From an uncultured Eggerthellaceae bacterium (GTDB lineage: Bacteria > Actinomycetota > Coriobacteriia > Coriobacteriales > Eggerthellaceae), in the NCBI GenBank assembly GCA_934617425.1, contig CAKTUD010000008.1, positions 1-64,000 on the forward strand: a stretch of DNA of 64,000 nt, given 5' to 3'. The notes under the pieces are model-generated. The model was not told the DNA's origin and made no database searches. It worked only from the letters and a program-made list of their open reading frames with translations. A program made the position numbers and the translations under genes. Below are positions 16,770 to 25,680 of the stretch, piece by piece. Each line of letters begins with the position of its first letter. Within the stretch, counting starts at the first letter, position 1.

Positions 16770-17033
16770 CTAGAGAATTCTAAGAATCAAGGTTGTTGCA
16801 CATTGTAATACAAGCAGCGCGATGATGGGCGTTATGTCCACCATACCTCCAATAGGGGGAATCAGCTTCTTGAACAGGTCTAAAAACGGATCGCAGATCT
16901 TGCCGAGAACGCGATAGATATCGGCGATGATGCCCGTTTGCCCCATGGGAATCCACGACATCAGAACATAAACGATGATGATCGTCGAATACGCATTGGC
17001 AAGCGACGCGATGAGATAATGGATGCTTAGCAC
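16770..17033 (-). CDS. yggT: YggT-family small membrane protein
   Basis: An 87-residue protein with two hydrophobic segments (about 8-28 and 62-84) around a P-M-G-Q-T-G loop and the family motif P-F-L-D-L-F-K-K-L-I-P. YggT proteins occur beside sepF, proC and divIVA in many Gram-positives and are linked to division or osmotic tolerance; their biochemical role is unknown. It starts with GTG, eight bases after AAGGAG, and overlaps the end of proC by seven bases, so it is probably co-translated. Confidence 0.9.
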   Translation of the reverse strand: MLSIHYLIASLANAYSTIIIVYVLMSWIPMGQTGIIADIYRVLGKICDPFLDLFKKLIPPIGGMVDITPIIALLVLQCATTLILRIL

Positions 17034-17905
17034 GAACCGAGCTCCTTAGATCGTTTGATGCAGGCATCGACGCCCGCCGCGAATACTTCGTCGAAACCGT
17101 GATCTGCCATAGCGTCGAGGGCCGCTAATGTAGTGCCGCCCGGGCTGCAGACCGCAATACGCGTCTGCTCGGCGGATTGCGCGCGCTCAAGCATGAGCTT
17201 TGCCGTGCCGAATACGGTTTGGGTGGCAAGCGCCTCGGCCAACTGGGCACCGAGACCCTGAGCGGCCGCGGCATCGCGAATAGCCTCGATCATAGCAGCA
17301 ACATAGGCAGGTCCCGACCCGCTCACGGCGCAAACGGCGTCCATGTCGGTTTCATCAACTGCAACGGCAATGCCAAGGCAACCGAAGAGGTCGCGAACCA
17401 ACGCAAGGTCTTGCGCACTTGCCTTGGCGCCCGCGCAAACGCCCGAAGCACCCGCGCCGACCATGAGAGGCGTATTGGGCATGACGCGCACAAGACGCGC
17501 GCCCGCAGGAAGAGCTTCCTCGAGTCTGGCCGTCGAAAGACCTGCCGCGATGGAGACGAACAACGGACCGGCTTCCCCGCCGCAAAAAAGGCGTTGCTGG
17601 GAAAACCGTGCGATGACATCGAACATCACCTGAGGCTTCACCGCCAAAACGACGATGTCGAATCGCTGCCCCGCCGACGCGGCAGCCCGCGCGGCCTCAT
17701 CAGCGCTTTCGTAAGCGACAACCCCGTAGGTTTCCGTCATATGCGAGCGACGCGCCGCGCCGGGATTGGCAACGACAACGGAGTTTGCATCGATCCTGCT
17801 TGCAGGGTCAACGTCAGACGCAATCCAGCCGGCGACAATCGCCTCGCCCATCTTGCCAGCGCCGACGACGAGTATGCGCAATGAACCCTCGGATGCGCCC
17901 GCCAT
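17027..17905 (-). CDS. proC: Pyrroline-5-carboxylate reductase
   Basis: A 292-residue enzyme that reduces pyrroline-5-carboxylate to proline with NAD(P)H. It has the N-terminal Rossmann motif V-V-G-A-G-K-M-G-E-A-I and the C-terminal P5CR dimerisation signature with S-P-G-G-T-T-x-x-A-L. The ATG overlaps the sepF stop (TAATG). Placement of proC between sepF and yggT is a recurrent Gram-positive arrangement; it does not imply a role in division. Confidence 0.95.
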   Translation of the reverse strand: MAGASEGSLRILVVGAGKMGEAIVAGWIASDVDPASRIDANSVVVANPGAARRSHMTETYGVVAYESADEAARAAASAGQRFDIVVLAVKPQVMFDVIARFSQQRLFCGGEAGPLFVSIAAGLSTARLEEALPAGARLVRVMPNTPLMVGAGASGVCAGAKASAQDLALVRDLFGCLGIAVAVDETDMDAVCAVSGSGPAYVAAMIEAIRDAAAAQGLGAQLAEALATQTVFGTAKLMLERAQSAEQTRIAVCSPGGTTLAALDAMADHGFDEVFAAGVDACIKRSKELGSC

Positions 17906-18834
17906 TAAAGCACGCCCTGTTTGATGAGGGCTTCTTTTTCCTTATCGGACAAAGCTGTGCCGCGCGTGATGACGAAAACCTTCTCGCCTGGGCATTCAAC
18001 CGATGCATCGAGAGCACTCGCAACGCCGAAGGAGAAGTCGAGGATGCGTTTTGAAAGATCGTCAGGCGTATTGCGCAAAGCAATGACGACCACGTCACCC
18101 GATTTCACCACTTTCGCCACATGGGCGACGTCGCCGTAAACCACCGGCTTGATAACGGAAATGCCGCGTGCGGATGCAGGCTTTGCCGGTGCCGCTTGAT
18201 CGAACGCCTCGCGAGAATCGCGGTTTGCAGAAGCAAAGCCGCTCTTAGGCGTCTCGACTGCAGAAGGGGCATCGGCGATAGTTGGATTGAACAGCGAGTT
18301 CAGACCTTCGGAGCGCGATTGCTCCATAGCGATGTTATTAGCGGCGGCCATCTTGGCAACCGGCGTCTGCGGCGCAGGTTTGCGCTCGTCGACGACGGTA
18401 CGCGTGGAGAACCCCTGACGCTGCGACAGCGAATCGCGATTGGGATTGTCGGACGCGGCAGCACGAGCCTTCACATCGTCGATGGTTACAAGCGAGCTAT
18501 TGCGATAAGCCCCGGCGGAACGCGACGATTGCGCGACTGCTGCACTTGCATGGCTGCCGCGACGCGCCGAGCGCGGTTCGTCGTAGTCGGCAGAGCCGTC
18601 ATCGTAGTCGGGACCATACTCGGCAAACTCTTCGGCGAAATCGCCCGCATAGGCGCCGTACTCGCCGAAATCATCCTCTTCGGAATATTCATCGCCGTAA
18701 GCATCGTAGTCATCAGATGCGTGATTACCGCGCGAAGAGCGCGGCGCGGCGTTGTCGTCGCCAAAACCAAGACGCGACTTCAGGCTATCGAACACACTGC
18801 CGCCGTCGCGAGAAGAACCGAATTTAGATGCCAT
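17905..18834 (-). CDS. sepF: SepF, FtsZ membrane anchor and ring organiser
   Basis: A 309-residue SepF whose conserved dimer/FtsZ-binding domain occupies roughly the last 90 residues (I-x-V-I-K-P-V-V-Y-G-D onward, with F-S-F-G-V-A and V-F-V-I-T-R-G). The N-terminus carries a short amphipathic lead and then a long acidic Asp/Glu/Tyr-rich disordered linker, which makes it about twice the usual length. The ATG at 18834 follows AGGTGG by five bases; a GTG at 18843 is less well placed. SepF tethers FtsZ to the membrane, and the FtsZ C-terminal peptide in this window matches such a partner. No FtsA is present here. Confidence 0.93.
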   Translation of the reverse strand: MASKFGSSRDGGSVFDSLKSRLGFGDDNAAPRSSRGNHASDDYDAYGDEYSEEDDFGEYGAYAGDFAEEFAEYGPDYDDGSADYDEPRSARRGSHASAAVAQSSRSAGAYRNSSLVTIDDVKARAAASDNPNRDSLSQRQGFSTRTVVDERKPAPQTPVAKMAAANNIAMEQSRSEGLNSLFNPTIADAPSAVETPKSGFASANRDSREAFDQAAPAKPASARGISVIKPVVYGDVAHVAKVVKSGDVVVIALRNTPDDLSKRILDFSFGVASALDASVECPGEKVFVITRGTALSDKEKEALIKQGVL

Positions 18835-18861
18835 AAAGACCACCTATCTGAAAAGTGGGGA

Positions 18862-19566
18862 CTATGCCTCAAATTGGTCGCTGAATATCGCGCGGCCAAC
18901 ACGAATAATGGTAGCGCCCGCGAAAACGGCTTCGCGCCAATCTTCGCTCATGCCCATAGAAAGCTCATTGAAGATCACCGCGCGCTCAGAGGTCATCCCC
19001 TGGCGCAGTTTTTCCGCAAGATCGCGCAAACCATCGAAAGTCCGGCGCGCCACGGCAAGGTCTCCCTGAGGTGCCATAGTCATGAGACCGCGTACGCGCA
19101 TGTTTGCGAAACCAGCGCAAAAATCGAGCATATCGGCGACATCAGCAGGGCGAAGCCCGCTTTTCGACTCCTCACCCGAAACATTCACTTCGATAAGCAC
19201 ATCCTGCACGATGCCGAGCTCTGCCGCGAACTTGTTTATCTTCTCGGCATGCGACTTCTCGTAAAGCGAGTGGATAAGCGTTGCGCGACCAACCACATCA
19301 TGCAGGCGACGCGATTGGATGTTGCCGATGAAATGCCAGTTTACCTGGGGATATTCATCATGCTTTGCTATAAGTTGATCGGGGCGGTTCTCACCGAAAT
19401 CACAAGCGCCGCCGGCGATGGCGTTTGCCACCTCGGGCACGTCAACCGTTTTCGAGACGGCTACCAATCGCACTTCTTCGGGGTCACGCCCTGCACGCTT
19501 GCACACCTCGACCAATTCGGCTGCCACGCGCTGATAGCGTTCTTTACTCGTTTCTCCTGTTGCCAT
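18862..19566 (-). CDS. yggS: YggS-family pyridoxal-phosphate homeostasis protein
   Basis: A 234-residue PLP-binding barrel protein (PLPBP). The PLP-Lys is in the A-V-S-K-T motif near residue 38; further signatures are F-G-E-N-R and W-H-F-I-G-N-I-Q-S-R-R, and a C-terminal S-M-G-M-S-x-D-W. Family members buffer PLP and affect amino-acid metabolism. It lies 27 bases before sepF in the ftsZ-to-divIVA block, its standard place in Gram-positives. AAGGA precedes the ATG by seven bases. Confidence 0.94.
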   Translation of the reverse strand: MATGETSKERYQRVAAELVEVCKRAGRDPEEVRLVAVSKTVDVPEVANAIAGGACDFGENRPDQLIAKHDEYPQVNWHFIGNIQSRRLHDVVGRATLIHSLYEKSHAEKINKFAAELGIVQDVLIEVNVSGEESKSGLRPADVADMLDFCAGFANMRVRGLMTMAPQGDLAVARRTFDGLRDLAEKLRQGMTSERAVIFNELSMGMSEDWREAVFAGATIIRVGRAIFSDQFEA

Positions 19567-19569
19567 AAA

Positions 19570-20469
19570 TCAATCCTTAGAACGAACCGCAACGGCGCCA
19601 TGGCGCCCACAGACGCCCGACTCCGCGCGATAAGAAAAATATTCTTCAGAATCGCATTTGGTGCAAATGCCCGTGTCGCAGATGCGATCGAGCGAAAAAC
19701 CCATACGCAAAAGGTCAGCTATGACGGCCTGTGAGAGATCGACATGACGGTCATCGGGAACAACCTCCCGCGCCGCCTCGGGGAATTCCGCGCGGAAACG
19801 CATGGCGACATCCTCACCTGTCTCGAAGCACTCCTTTTGAATATGCGGCCCGATATAAACGTTGCACGCAGCCGCAATCTCGTTTGCCGATGCGCCGGCA
19901 AACGACGGCAGCACGCCTTGCTCGGCGCAAGCGATATCGCCCTCTATAAGCGATTGCGCAGCTTTGCCGGCGACACCCGCAACCGCACCGCGCCAGCCTG
20001 CGTGCGCGATAGCGAAAGCGCCGCTTGGCGACACGATGACGACCGGCGTGCAATCGGCGAAATTCAGGAGGGCGGCCACGCCGATGTCGCGCACGACCAC
20101 CGCATCGGCGTCTTTCCCATCGCGTGCAGACGTGTCGGTGCAAACATCGCAGGAGCCCGCGGGACCATCGACCACGATCACATTGGTCTTATGCACCTGA
20201 TGAGGGACGATGATCGGCGCGTTCGGCACACCGATCGCCTCGAGCACACGTCGACGATTCTCCAAAACGTCATCCGGATCATCGCCTACATGCAAACCCA
20301 GATTGAGCGACGAATAAGGAGGTTTCGACACGCCGCCATCGCGGCTGGTGAACGCGATGCGTGTGCCAACCGCCTCGAAAAGAGCGTCGTCGGTGAGCAT
20401 GAAAAGACAATGCGCGCCCATCGGACGCGCATTGATAGAAGGTTTCGGCAAACATGCGCCTAAACTCAT
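19570..20469 (-). CDS. pgeF: PgeF/YlmD-type laccase-domain protein (peptidoglycan editing factor)
   Basis: A 299-residue protein of the DUF152/YfiH family. The zinc-site residues lie in a Cys within F-A-D-C-T-P-V and His residues within A-H-A-G-W-R-G and G-P-H-I. Family members have purine nucleoside phosphorylase/adenosine deaminase activities, and the E. coli protein removes mis-incorporated serine from peptidoglycan precursors. Despite the older name it is not a multicopper oxidase. It begins 15 bases after ftsZ and is followed by yggS at three bases, so the three genes are co-transcribed. Confidence 0.92.
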   Translation of the reverse strand: MSLGACLPKPSINARPMGAHCLFMLTDDALFEAVGTRIAFTSRDGGVSKPPYSSLNLGLHVGDDPDDVLENRRRVLEAIGVPNAPIIVPHQVHKTNVIVVDGPAGSCDVCTDTSARDGKDADAVVVRDIGVAALLNFADCTPVVIVSPSGAFAIAHAGWRGAVAGVAGKAAQSLIEGDIACAEQGVLPSFAGASANEIAAACNVYIGPHIQKECFETGEDVAMRFRAEFPEAAREVVPDDRHVDLSQAVIADLLRMGFSLDRICDTGICTKCDSEEYFSYRAESGVCGRHGAVAVRSKD

Positions 20470-20484
20470 GTCGGGAAGACTCCT

Positions 20485-21621
20485 TTAACGCTGACGCTTC
20501 AAGAAATCGGGGATGTAGTCCTCATCGGCAAAACGGCTTGTCTGGGTAGCAGCTTGCGAAGAACGCGGCGCCTGGGGCTTGTAAGACGCAGCAGGAGACT
20601 GAGCGGGCGTAGTCGACTCGAACAAGCTATCACGCGAGAAATCGATAGAGGACTGTTGGTTGCCGCCCTGGTTTTTAAAACCAGTAGCGATAACCGTGAT
20701 GCGCACAGTGTCGCCCATGCCCTCGTCGACGATTTGGCCATAAATGATGTTGGCGCTCTCGTCTGCGCATGCCTCGACGGTGCGAGCTGCAGCATCAACC
20801 TCGGTAAGAGTAAGATCAGGGCCACCGGCAATGGAGAAGAGCACGCGCGAAGCACCTGCAATGGAGGTTTCCAACAAGCTTGAGCTGGTAGCCTGCTGGG
20901 CGGCTTCGAGTGCGCGATTCTCGCCCGAAGAAAGGCCGATGCCCATCATAGCCGTGCCTGCATCCTTCATGACCGTGCGGATATCCGCAAAGTCGAGGTT
21001 GATAAGGCCCGGGATGGTGATCAAATCGGTAACGCCCTGGATGCCCTGACGAAGTGTATCGTCGGCAATGCGGAACGCATCGAGCATCGAGGTTTTCTTG
21101 TCCACAACCTCGAGCAAGCGATCGTTAGGAATGACGATGAGCGTGTCGACCTTCTGCGAAAGAAGCTCAACGCCCTGCTCGGCTTGGTTGCGACGCGTAC
21201 GCCCCTCGAAAGAGAACGGTTTGGTGACGATACCCACGGTAAGAGCGCCGATCTCCTCGCGAGCGATCTCGGCAACGATTGGAGCTGCACCCGTGCCCGT
21301 GCCGCCGCCTTCGCCGGCAGTGACGAAGACCATGTCGGCCTCGGCCAAAGCCTCGCGGATCTCATCGCGGCTTTCCTCGGCAGCCTGAGCGCCCACCTCG
21401 GGATTAGCGCCGGCGCCGAGCCCGCGCGTAAGATCTTCGCCGATATGGATGGTCTTGTCCGCATCGGACATGAGAAGCGCCTGACGGTCTGTGTTAACGG
21501 CGATGAATTCGACGCCCTTTACACCGGCCTCGACCATGCGGTTCACTGCATTCGTGCCGCCGCCGCCAACGCCGACGACTTTGATAACCGCCAAATGTTC
21601 GGAGCCCATATTATTTGGCAT
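20485..21621 (-). CDS. ftsZ: Cell division GTPase FtsZ
   Basis: A 378-residue FtsZ, the tubulin-like GTPase that forms the division ring. It shows G-V-G-G-G-G-T-N-A-V-N near the N-terminus, the tubulin signature G-G-G-T-G-T-G-A-A-P and the T7 N-L-D-F-A-D loop. A Ser/Gln/Pro-rich linker (about 318-362) leads to the conserved end peptide D-Y-I-P-D-F-L, which binds SepF or FtsA. The ATG at 21621 follows GGAGG by five bases; a GTG four codons upstream coincides with that site and is unlikely to be the start. It follows ftsQ by 161 bases containing its own promoter candidate. Confidence 0.98.
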   Translation of the reverse strand: MPNNMGSEHLAVIKVVGVGGGGTNAVNRMVEAGVKGVEFIAVNTDRQALLMSDADKTIHIGEDLTRGLGAGANPEVGAQAAEESRDEIREALAEADMVFVTAGEGGGTGTGAAPIVAEIAREEIGALTVGIVTKPFSFEGRTRRNQAEQGVELLSQKVDTLIVIPNDRLLEVVDKKTSMLDAFRIADDTLRQGIQGVTDLITIPGLINLDFADIRTVMKDAGTAMMGIGLSSGENRALEAAQQATSSSLLETSIAGASRVLFSIAGGPDLTLTEVDAAARTVEACADESANIIYGQIVDEGMGDTVRITVIATGFKNQGGNQQSSIDFSRDSLFESTTPAQSPAASYKPQAPRSSQAATQTSRFADEDYIPDFLKRQR

Positions 21622-21666
21622 TGTTTCCTCCACACCTGTGTTTTGCTTTTTAGCAGCGTTTCTGTG

Positions 21667-21695
21667 GACACTGTATCGAATAATGACACCGTATC
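21667..21695. repeat. Direct repeat in the ftsZ leader
   Basis: GACACTGTATC (21667-21677) and GACACCGTATC (21685-21695) are direct repeats one base apart in sequence and 18 bases apart in position. They lie just downstream of the ftsZ -10 candidate, at or after the expected start of transcription, and could be an operator. Confidence 0.5.
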
Positions 21696-21702
21696 ATGCT
21701 TG

Positions 21703-21730
21703 ATTTTACACGAGTGTCGTTTGAATGCAA
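21703..21730 (-). promoter_or_regulatory. Candidate ftsZ promoter
   Basis: Minus-strand TTGCAT (21730-21725) and TAAAAT (21708-21703) are separated by 16 bases. Transcription would start near 21696, giving a leader of about 75 bases. It allows ftsZ expression apart from murC-murB-ftsQ. Confidence 0.55.
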
Positions 21731-21782
21731 CGTTAGGGGGCCAAATGACCCTCGTAAGACACACAACGACTTTATCGGAGCG

Positions 21783-22877
21783 CTAAACGGTTCGCCAAGT
21801 AGGGCTGGCCACCGTGCGCACATTTATATAGGATACGTTGCCTTCGTTCTCTTTGAGGATCTGAAGCACCACGCGCTCTTTGTCGCGGATGTTCTCGGCC
21901 TTGCCGAAAGCAATCTCGACGCCGTTATCGAGCATGAGCGTGGTTTCCTCGGCGCCCGCAGCAGAAACCTCGACCACTTGGCCTGCAAGCTCGGTGGTCA
22001 TGCCGGAAACGATATCGAGGGCGTTGAGCACGTTGCTGTCGGTGCAATAAGAGCCGATAGATGCCTGCGTGCCATAGGGCACGTTGGTTATCTTGAGGGC
22101 GCTATCGGCGTCTTCGTAAATTTTCTCGCTGGTGTTCTTGCCCGATTCGGAATCCTTGTCGGGAATGGGCATGAGCCACATGTGATCGGACGCGATAGCC
22201 CAGCGCTTCGTCGACTTGCCACCCGTTTGCGGCACCGCCACCACCGCCGCAACCGCGCGCTCGGTCACGTTGATCACGAGCGTGTTGGGAAACGCGCGCT
22301 CTATGCTCACGTCTTTCACCCAAGCGTTTTGCAAAAGGCGCTTCTTTATGGTGTCGGTATCCACGCGCAAGAGCGTAGTGTCGTCGGGAACAGCCGCAAG
22401 CTGCGACATCTCAGCTTGGGTAAGGTGATCGACGCCGCGAACGTCGACGCTCTCGATGGCGAAAAGATTCGAATTGTAAGCGATGCCGCCTGCTAAAGCA
22501 AGTACTGCAGCAAAGACCAGTATCGCGATGATGCGGATGGCGTAGTTGCGCGCGCGCTTTTGAGCACGTTCGTTGCGCTCGGAACGACGAAGCTCGCCGA
22601 CGCTCACGGAAGCGATGTCGCGCCTCGCAGCCTGCCGACGCGCCCCACCAACGGTCTCGTCGTAACGACCGCCGCGAATAACGCGATACGAACCGGGGTC
22701 GGAGCCGGCACGCGGCGCGCTTGAGCGCGGCGCGCTTTTCTGCGAAGCCCTCTTCGATCGCCCCGGCGCCGCCTCACGAGGGGCGCCTCGATACGACGAA
22801 GCTTGCGCGCCACGCGACGGACGCGCGCTTCGCATTGCACGATCTTGCTGCAAGATGTCCTTCGACCTGCGTGTCAT
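21783..22877 (-). CDS. ftsQ: Cell division protein FtsQ/DivIB
   Basis: A 364-residue bitopic membrane protein of the divisome. The N-terminal ~108 residues are cytoplasmic and rich in Arg, Ser and Ala; one membrane segment follows (about 109-130), then a POTRA domain (F-A-I-E-S-V-D-V-R-G onward) and the FtsQ/DivIB beta domain. FtsQ bridges FtsL/FtsB and early division proteins and regulates septal wall synthesis. Its ATG follows the murB stop directly (TAAATG). Confidence 0.93.
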   Translation of the reverse strand: MTRRSKDILQQDRAMRSARPSRGAQASSYRGAPREAAPGRSKRASQKSAPRSSAPRAGSDPGSYRVIRGGRYDETVGGARRQAARRDIASVSVGELRRSERNERAQKRARNYAIRIIAILVFAAVLALAGGIAYNSNLFAIESVDVRGVDHLTQAEMSQLAAVPDDTTLLRVDTDTIKKRLLQNAWVKDVSIERAFPNTLVINVTERAVAAVVAVPQTGGKSTKRWAIASDHMWLMPIPDKDSESGKNTSEKIYEDADSALKITNVPYGTQASIGSYCTDSNVLNALDIVSGMTTELAGQVVEVSAAGAEETTLMLDNGVEIAFGKAENIRDKERVVLQILKENEGNVSYINVRTVASPTWRTV

Positions 22878-23891
22878 TTATCGTTGATCCCAATGAAAAG
22901 CCGTCGGCGTATTAAGCGCTGCCATAGCGTAGTTTGGCGAATCTGAAATCTCGGACATGCCTGCCGTAAGTGCATCGAGGTAGCGCACCTCGGGGACGAG
23001 GCGTACGTGATACGCCTCGAAAACCTTCGATTGCACGAGCTCGATGAGGGCGATGACGTCGTGCGCGGTTGCGTTTCCGGTGTTCACGATGAAGTTTGCA
23101 TGTATGCTTGAAACCTGCGCCCCACCGATGATCTCGCCCTTGAGGCCCGCCTCTTCGATAAGCTTGGCAGCAGATGCACCCTCGGGGTTGCGGAAAACGC
23201 TTCCGCACGAAGGGAGATTGAGCGGCTGGCGCTCCTTGCGGCGTCGATGAAGCCCTTCCATGCGCCCACGGATGAAAAACGGGTCGGAAGGTTCGACCGA
23301 AAGCTCGCATTCGACGATGATGTCGTCGGGCGCAAAGGAGCTCGTACGGTAATCCCATGCAAGATCTTGCGCACGCAAGCGCTCAAGTTGACCGTTTGGA
23401 TGCAGAACCGTCACCGAGAACACACGCTTGCCGATCCACTCGTCGCGCAGGCCGGCGTTCATGCGCAAGGCACCGCCGACGGTACCGGGAACATCGACCG
23501 CGAACTCCAAGCCCGCAAGCGAGCGATGCAGCGCCTCGCGCACCACGACAGCCAATGTCGCCGCAGCACCCACGGTGATGAGATGGCGCTCCTCGTCGTA
23601 ATGGAGCCTGCGAAAATCACGGCCGAGGGTGAGCACGACACCCGCAAACCCCTCGTCGGAAACAAGCAGGTTGGAGCCGCGGCCCACCAGCACCCAAGGA
23701 ACGTCGAAACGCGCACAGGCGCGCAACACGCTAGTGAGCGCGCTGATGGAGTTTGCCTGCACGAAAAAACGCGCAGGACCGCCGATGCGATACGTTGTAT
23801 GGCGAGCCATAGGCTCGTCAAGGATAACCTCGCCGTCGAAATCGGAACCTGCAAGCAGCGCTTCGATTCCCGCGGCATGACGCGCGGCCAT
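22878..23891 (-). CDS. murB: UDP-N-acetylenolpyruvoylglucosamine reductase
   Basis: A 337-residue FAD enzyme that reduces UDP-GlcNAc-enolpyruvate to UDP-MurNAc. Visible features: H-T-T-Y-R-I-G-G-P-A near the FAD site, V-G-R-G-S-N-L-L-V-S-D and, in the C-terminal half, the proton-donor Ser in S-C-G-S-V-F-R-N-P. It follows murC by 14 bases and runs directly into ftsQ. Confidence 0.96.
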   Translation of the reverse strand: MAARHAAGIEALLAGSDFDGEVILDEPMARHTTYRIGGPARFFVQANSISALTSVLRACARFDVPWVLVGRGSNLLVSDEGFAGVVLTLGRDFRRLHYDEERHLITVGAAATLAVVVREALHRSLAGLEFAVDVPGTVGGALRMNAGLRDEWIGKRVFSVTVLHPNGQLERLRAQDLAWDYRTSSFAPDDIIVECELSVEPSDPFFIRGRMEGLHRRRKERQPLNLPSCGSVFRNPEGASAAKLIEEAGLKGEIIGGAQVSSIHANFIVNTGNATAHDVIALIELVQSKVFEAYHVRLVPEVRYLDALTAGMSEISDSPNYAMAALNTPTAFHWDQR

Positions 23892-23905
23892 GCTAGCGCA
23901 CCACG

Positions 23906-25327
23906 CTAGTTGGCGGCGCGCTTGGCGAGCGCGTCGATGATCTGCGGCCCCATGGCGGTAACGTCGCCGGCACCCATGGTGATGACAAGATCGCCCGCAT
24001 GCGCCTTGGAAAGAATCGCATCGACGACGTCGACGCGACGCGCGACGTATTCCGCATCGGGGTGACCAGCGTGGTCGAGCACCACGTTCATGAAGGTTTT
24101 ACCGGAAACACCGGGCACCGGGGCCTCACCGGCGGGATAGACATCCATGAAGGTGATGCTATCAGCCTTATCGAACGCCGCACCGAACTCGTCGTGCAGC
24201 ACGTTTGCGAACAAGCCGATGCGCGAATAGCGATGCGGCTGGAAAAGCACATGCACGTGGTTGTATCCAAGGTCGGCTGCAGCAGCGATGGTAGCCGCTA
24301 TCTCGGTGGGGTGATGGGCATAATCATCGACCACGGTCACCCCGTCTTCCTTGCCCACCAGATCGAAACGCCGACGCACGCCGCGGAAATCCGCCATTGC
24401 ACGAGCGGAATCCTTTGCGGGAACGCCCAACTCGGCCAAAAGCCCGATGACGCCAGCAGCATTCAACACGTTGTGGCGCCCGGGGTTTTGCGGCACCGAC
24501 GATTCGACGATCTCGCCGTCGGGCATCTGCAGGGTGAATTCGCTACCAATGCCGTTGTGCTTGTAACTTAGGATGCGCACGTCGTTTTCTTCGCCGAAAC
24601 CGTAGGTTTTCACGGTGCGGCCCGTGGCGCGGGCAAGTTCGACCGTTGCCGGATCCTCGCCGCACACCATGGCAATCCCCTCGGCCTCGGGAACAAGACC
24701 GATGAACGATTGGAACTTCTCGCGAATCTCGGCGAGGTCTTTGTAGTGGTCGAGGTGGTCGGCCTCGACATTGGTGATGAGCACCGCATAGGGCGACAAG
24801 TAGCTAAATGACTTATCCGACTCGTCGGCCTCCACCACGTAGTATTCGCCCGTGCCGGAATGCGCATTGGTGCCATATGCACGCACGATGCCACCGATAA
24901 GGAATGTGGGGTTGAAGCCCAGGTCATCGAGAACCGTAGCCATCATAGACGACGTGGTCGTTTTGCCATGGGTGCCCGCGACGGCAAGCGTTTTGAGGCC
25001 ACGACCCAGATAGGCAAGCATTTGCGCACGATGCCAGATGGTAAGGCCACGCTGCTTGGCGGCCTGAAGCTCCACGTTGTTGTCGAGCACGGCGGTGGAG
25101 ATGACCACGACATCGGGTCCGTCGTCTTTGCCCGTGCCTGCAATGTTTTCGACAGCATGACCGATATGCACGGTGATGCCGGCGTCGCGAAGCTGCTGGG
25201 TATAACGGCTATCGCGGATGTCCGAACCGGTAACGACAAGACCCTGGTCGTGCGCAACCTTGGCGATGCCGCTCATGCCAACGCCGCCGACCCCGATGAA
25301 ATGAACCGAGGAGATCTTTTTATCCAT
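23906..25327 (-). CDS. murC: UDP-N-acetylmuramate--L-alanine ligase
   Basis: A 473-residue Mur ligase that adds L-Ala to UDP-MurNAc. It has V-H-F-I-G-V-G-G-V-G-M-S-G at the N-terminus, the ATP loop G-T-H-G-K-T-T-T-S-S and D-D-Y-A-H-H-P-T-E-I in the C-terminal domain. Starts at 25327 and 25333 are both possible; the longer open frame reaching 25441 runs across the promoter candidate and is rejected. It is the first gene of the murC-murB-ftsQ-ftsZ segment and is separated from murG by a 6.8-kb accessory block. Confidence 0.96.
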   Translation of the reverse strand: MDKKISSVHFIGVGGVGMSGIAKVAHDQGLVVTGSDIRDSRYTQQLRDAGITVHIGHAVENIAGTGKDDGPDVVVISTAVLDNNVELQAAKQRGLTIWHRAQMLAYLGRGLKTLAVAGTHGKTTTSSMMATVLDDLGFNPTFLIGGIVRAYGTNAHSGTGEYYVVEADESDKSFSYLSPYAVLITNVEADHLDHYKDLAEIREKFQSFIGLVPEAEGIAMVCGEDPATVELARATGRTVKTYGFGEENDVRILSYKHNGIGSEFTLQMPDGEIVESSVPQNPGRHNVLNAAGVIGLLAELGVPAKDSARAMADFRGVRRRFDLVGKEDGVTVVDDYAHHPTEIAATIAAAADLGYNHVHVLFQPHRYSRIGLFANVLHDEFGAAFDKADSITFMDVYPAGEAPVPGVSGKTFMNVVLDHAGHPDAEYVARRVDVVDAILSKAHAGDLVITMGAGDVTAMGPQIIDALAKRAAN

Positions 25328-25369
25328 AATCATGAACCCCGTTGCTTGCTGCATTTGAGTGCCATTTGC

Positions 25370-25393
25370 TTTATACGCAGGCGCCTTGGCGCC
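25370..25393 (-). promoter_or_regulatory. Candidate murC promoter with adjoining palindrome
   Basis: TATAAA on the minus strand (25375-25370) would start transcription about 30 bases before murC. Immediately upstream is the inverted repeat GGCGCC-TT-GGCGCC (25380-25393), which could be an operator. The -35 is weak. Confidence 0.45.
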
Positions 25394-25636
25394 CGAACCT
25401 GTGATTTTGCGAACAGCCTGGCCGCTGAGCAGCCTGACCATTCAAAGTAAATAGATATGATAACCCCAAACGAAGAGACGTCGCGCGCAGGCGAATGGAT
25501 TCACCGATACTACAGCCGCAAAAGCATGAAATGCCAAAACGAGAATTCGCTATTCCTGCAAATGCAAATGCAACCAACAACGCAATCCATCGCATTAGAC
25601 ATGGGTTTTCATGGCAGCCCATCGCCTTTCGGCGCA

Positions 25637-25642
25637 TATAAT
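25637..25642 (+). promoter_or_regulatory. -10 element of the LysR-family gene
   Basis: A perfect TATAAT 38 bases before the LysR start. No clear -35 hexamer is present. The rest of the 354-base murC-lysR divergent region shows no gene. Confidence 0.55.
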
Positions 25643-25680
25643 ACCCACCGGGGAAATAGATTATCGCGAAACGAGGGGCT

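Noticed and set aside
19570..20469. Multicopper oxidase (laccase).
   Set aside because: It belongs to the YfiH/DUF152 family, with a single zinc site and nucleoside-processing or wall-editing activity; no copper motifs are present.
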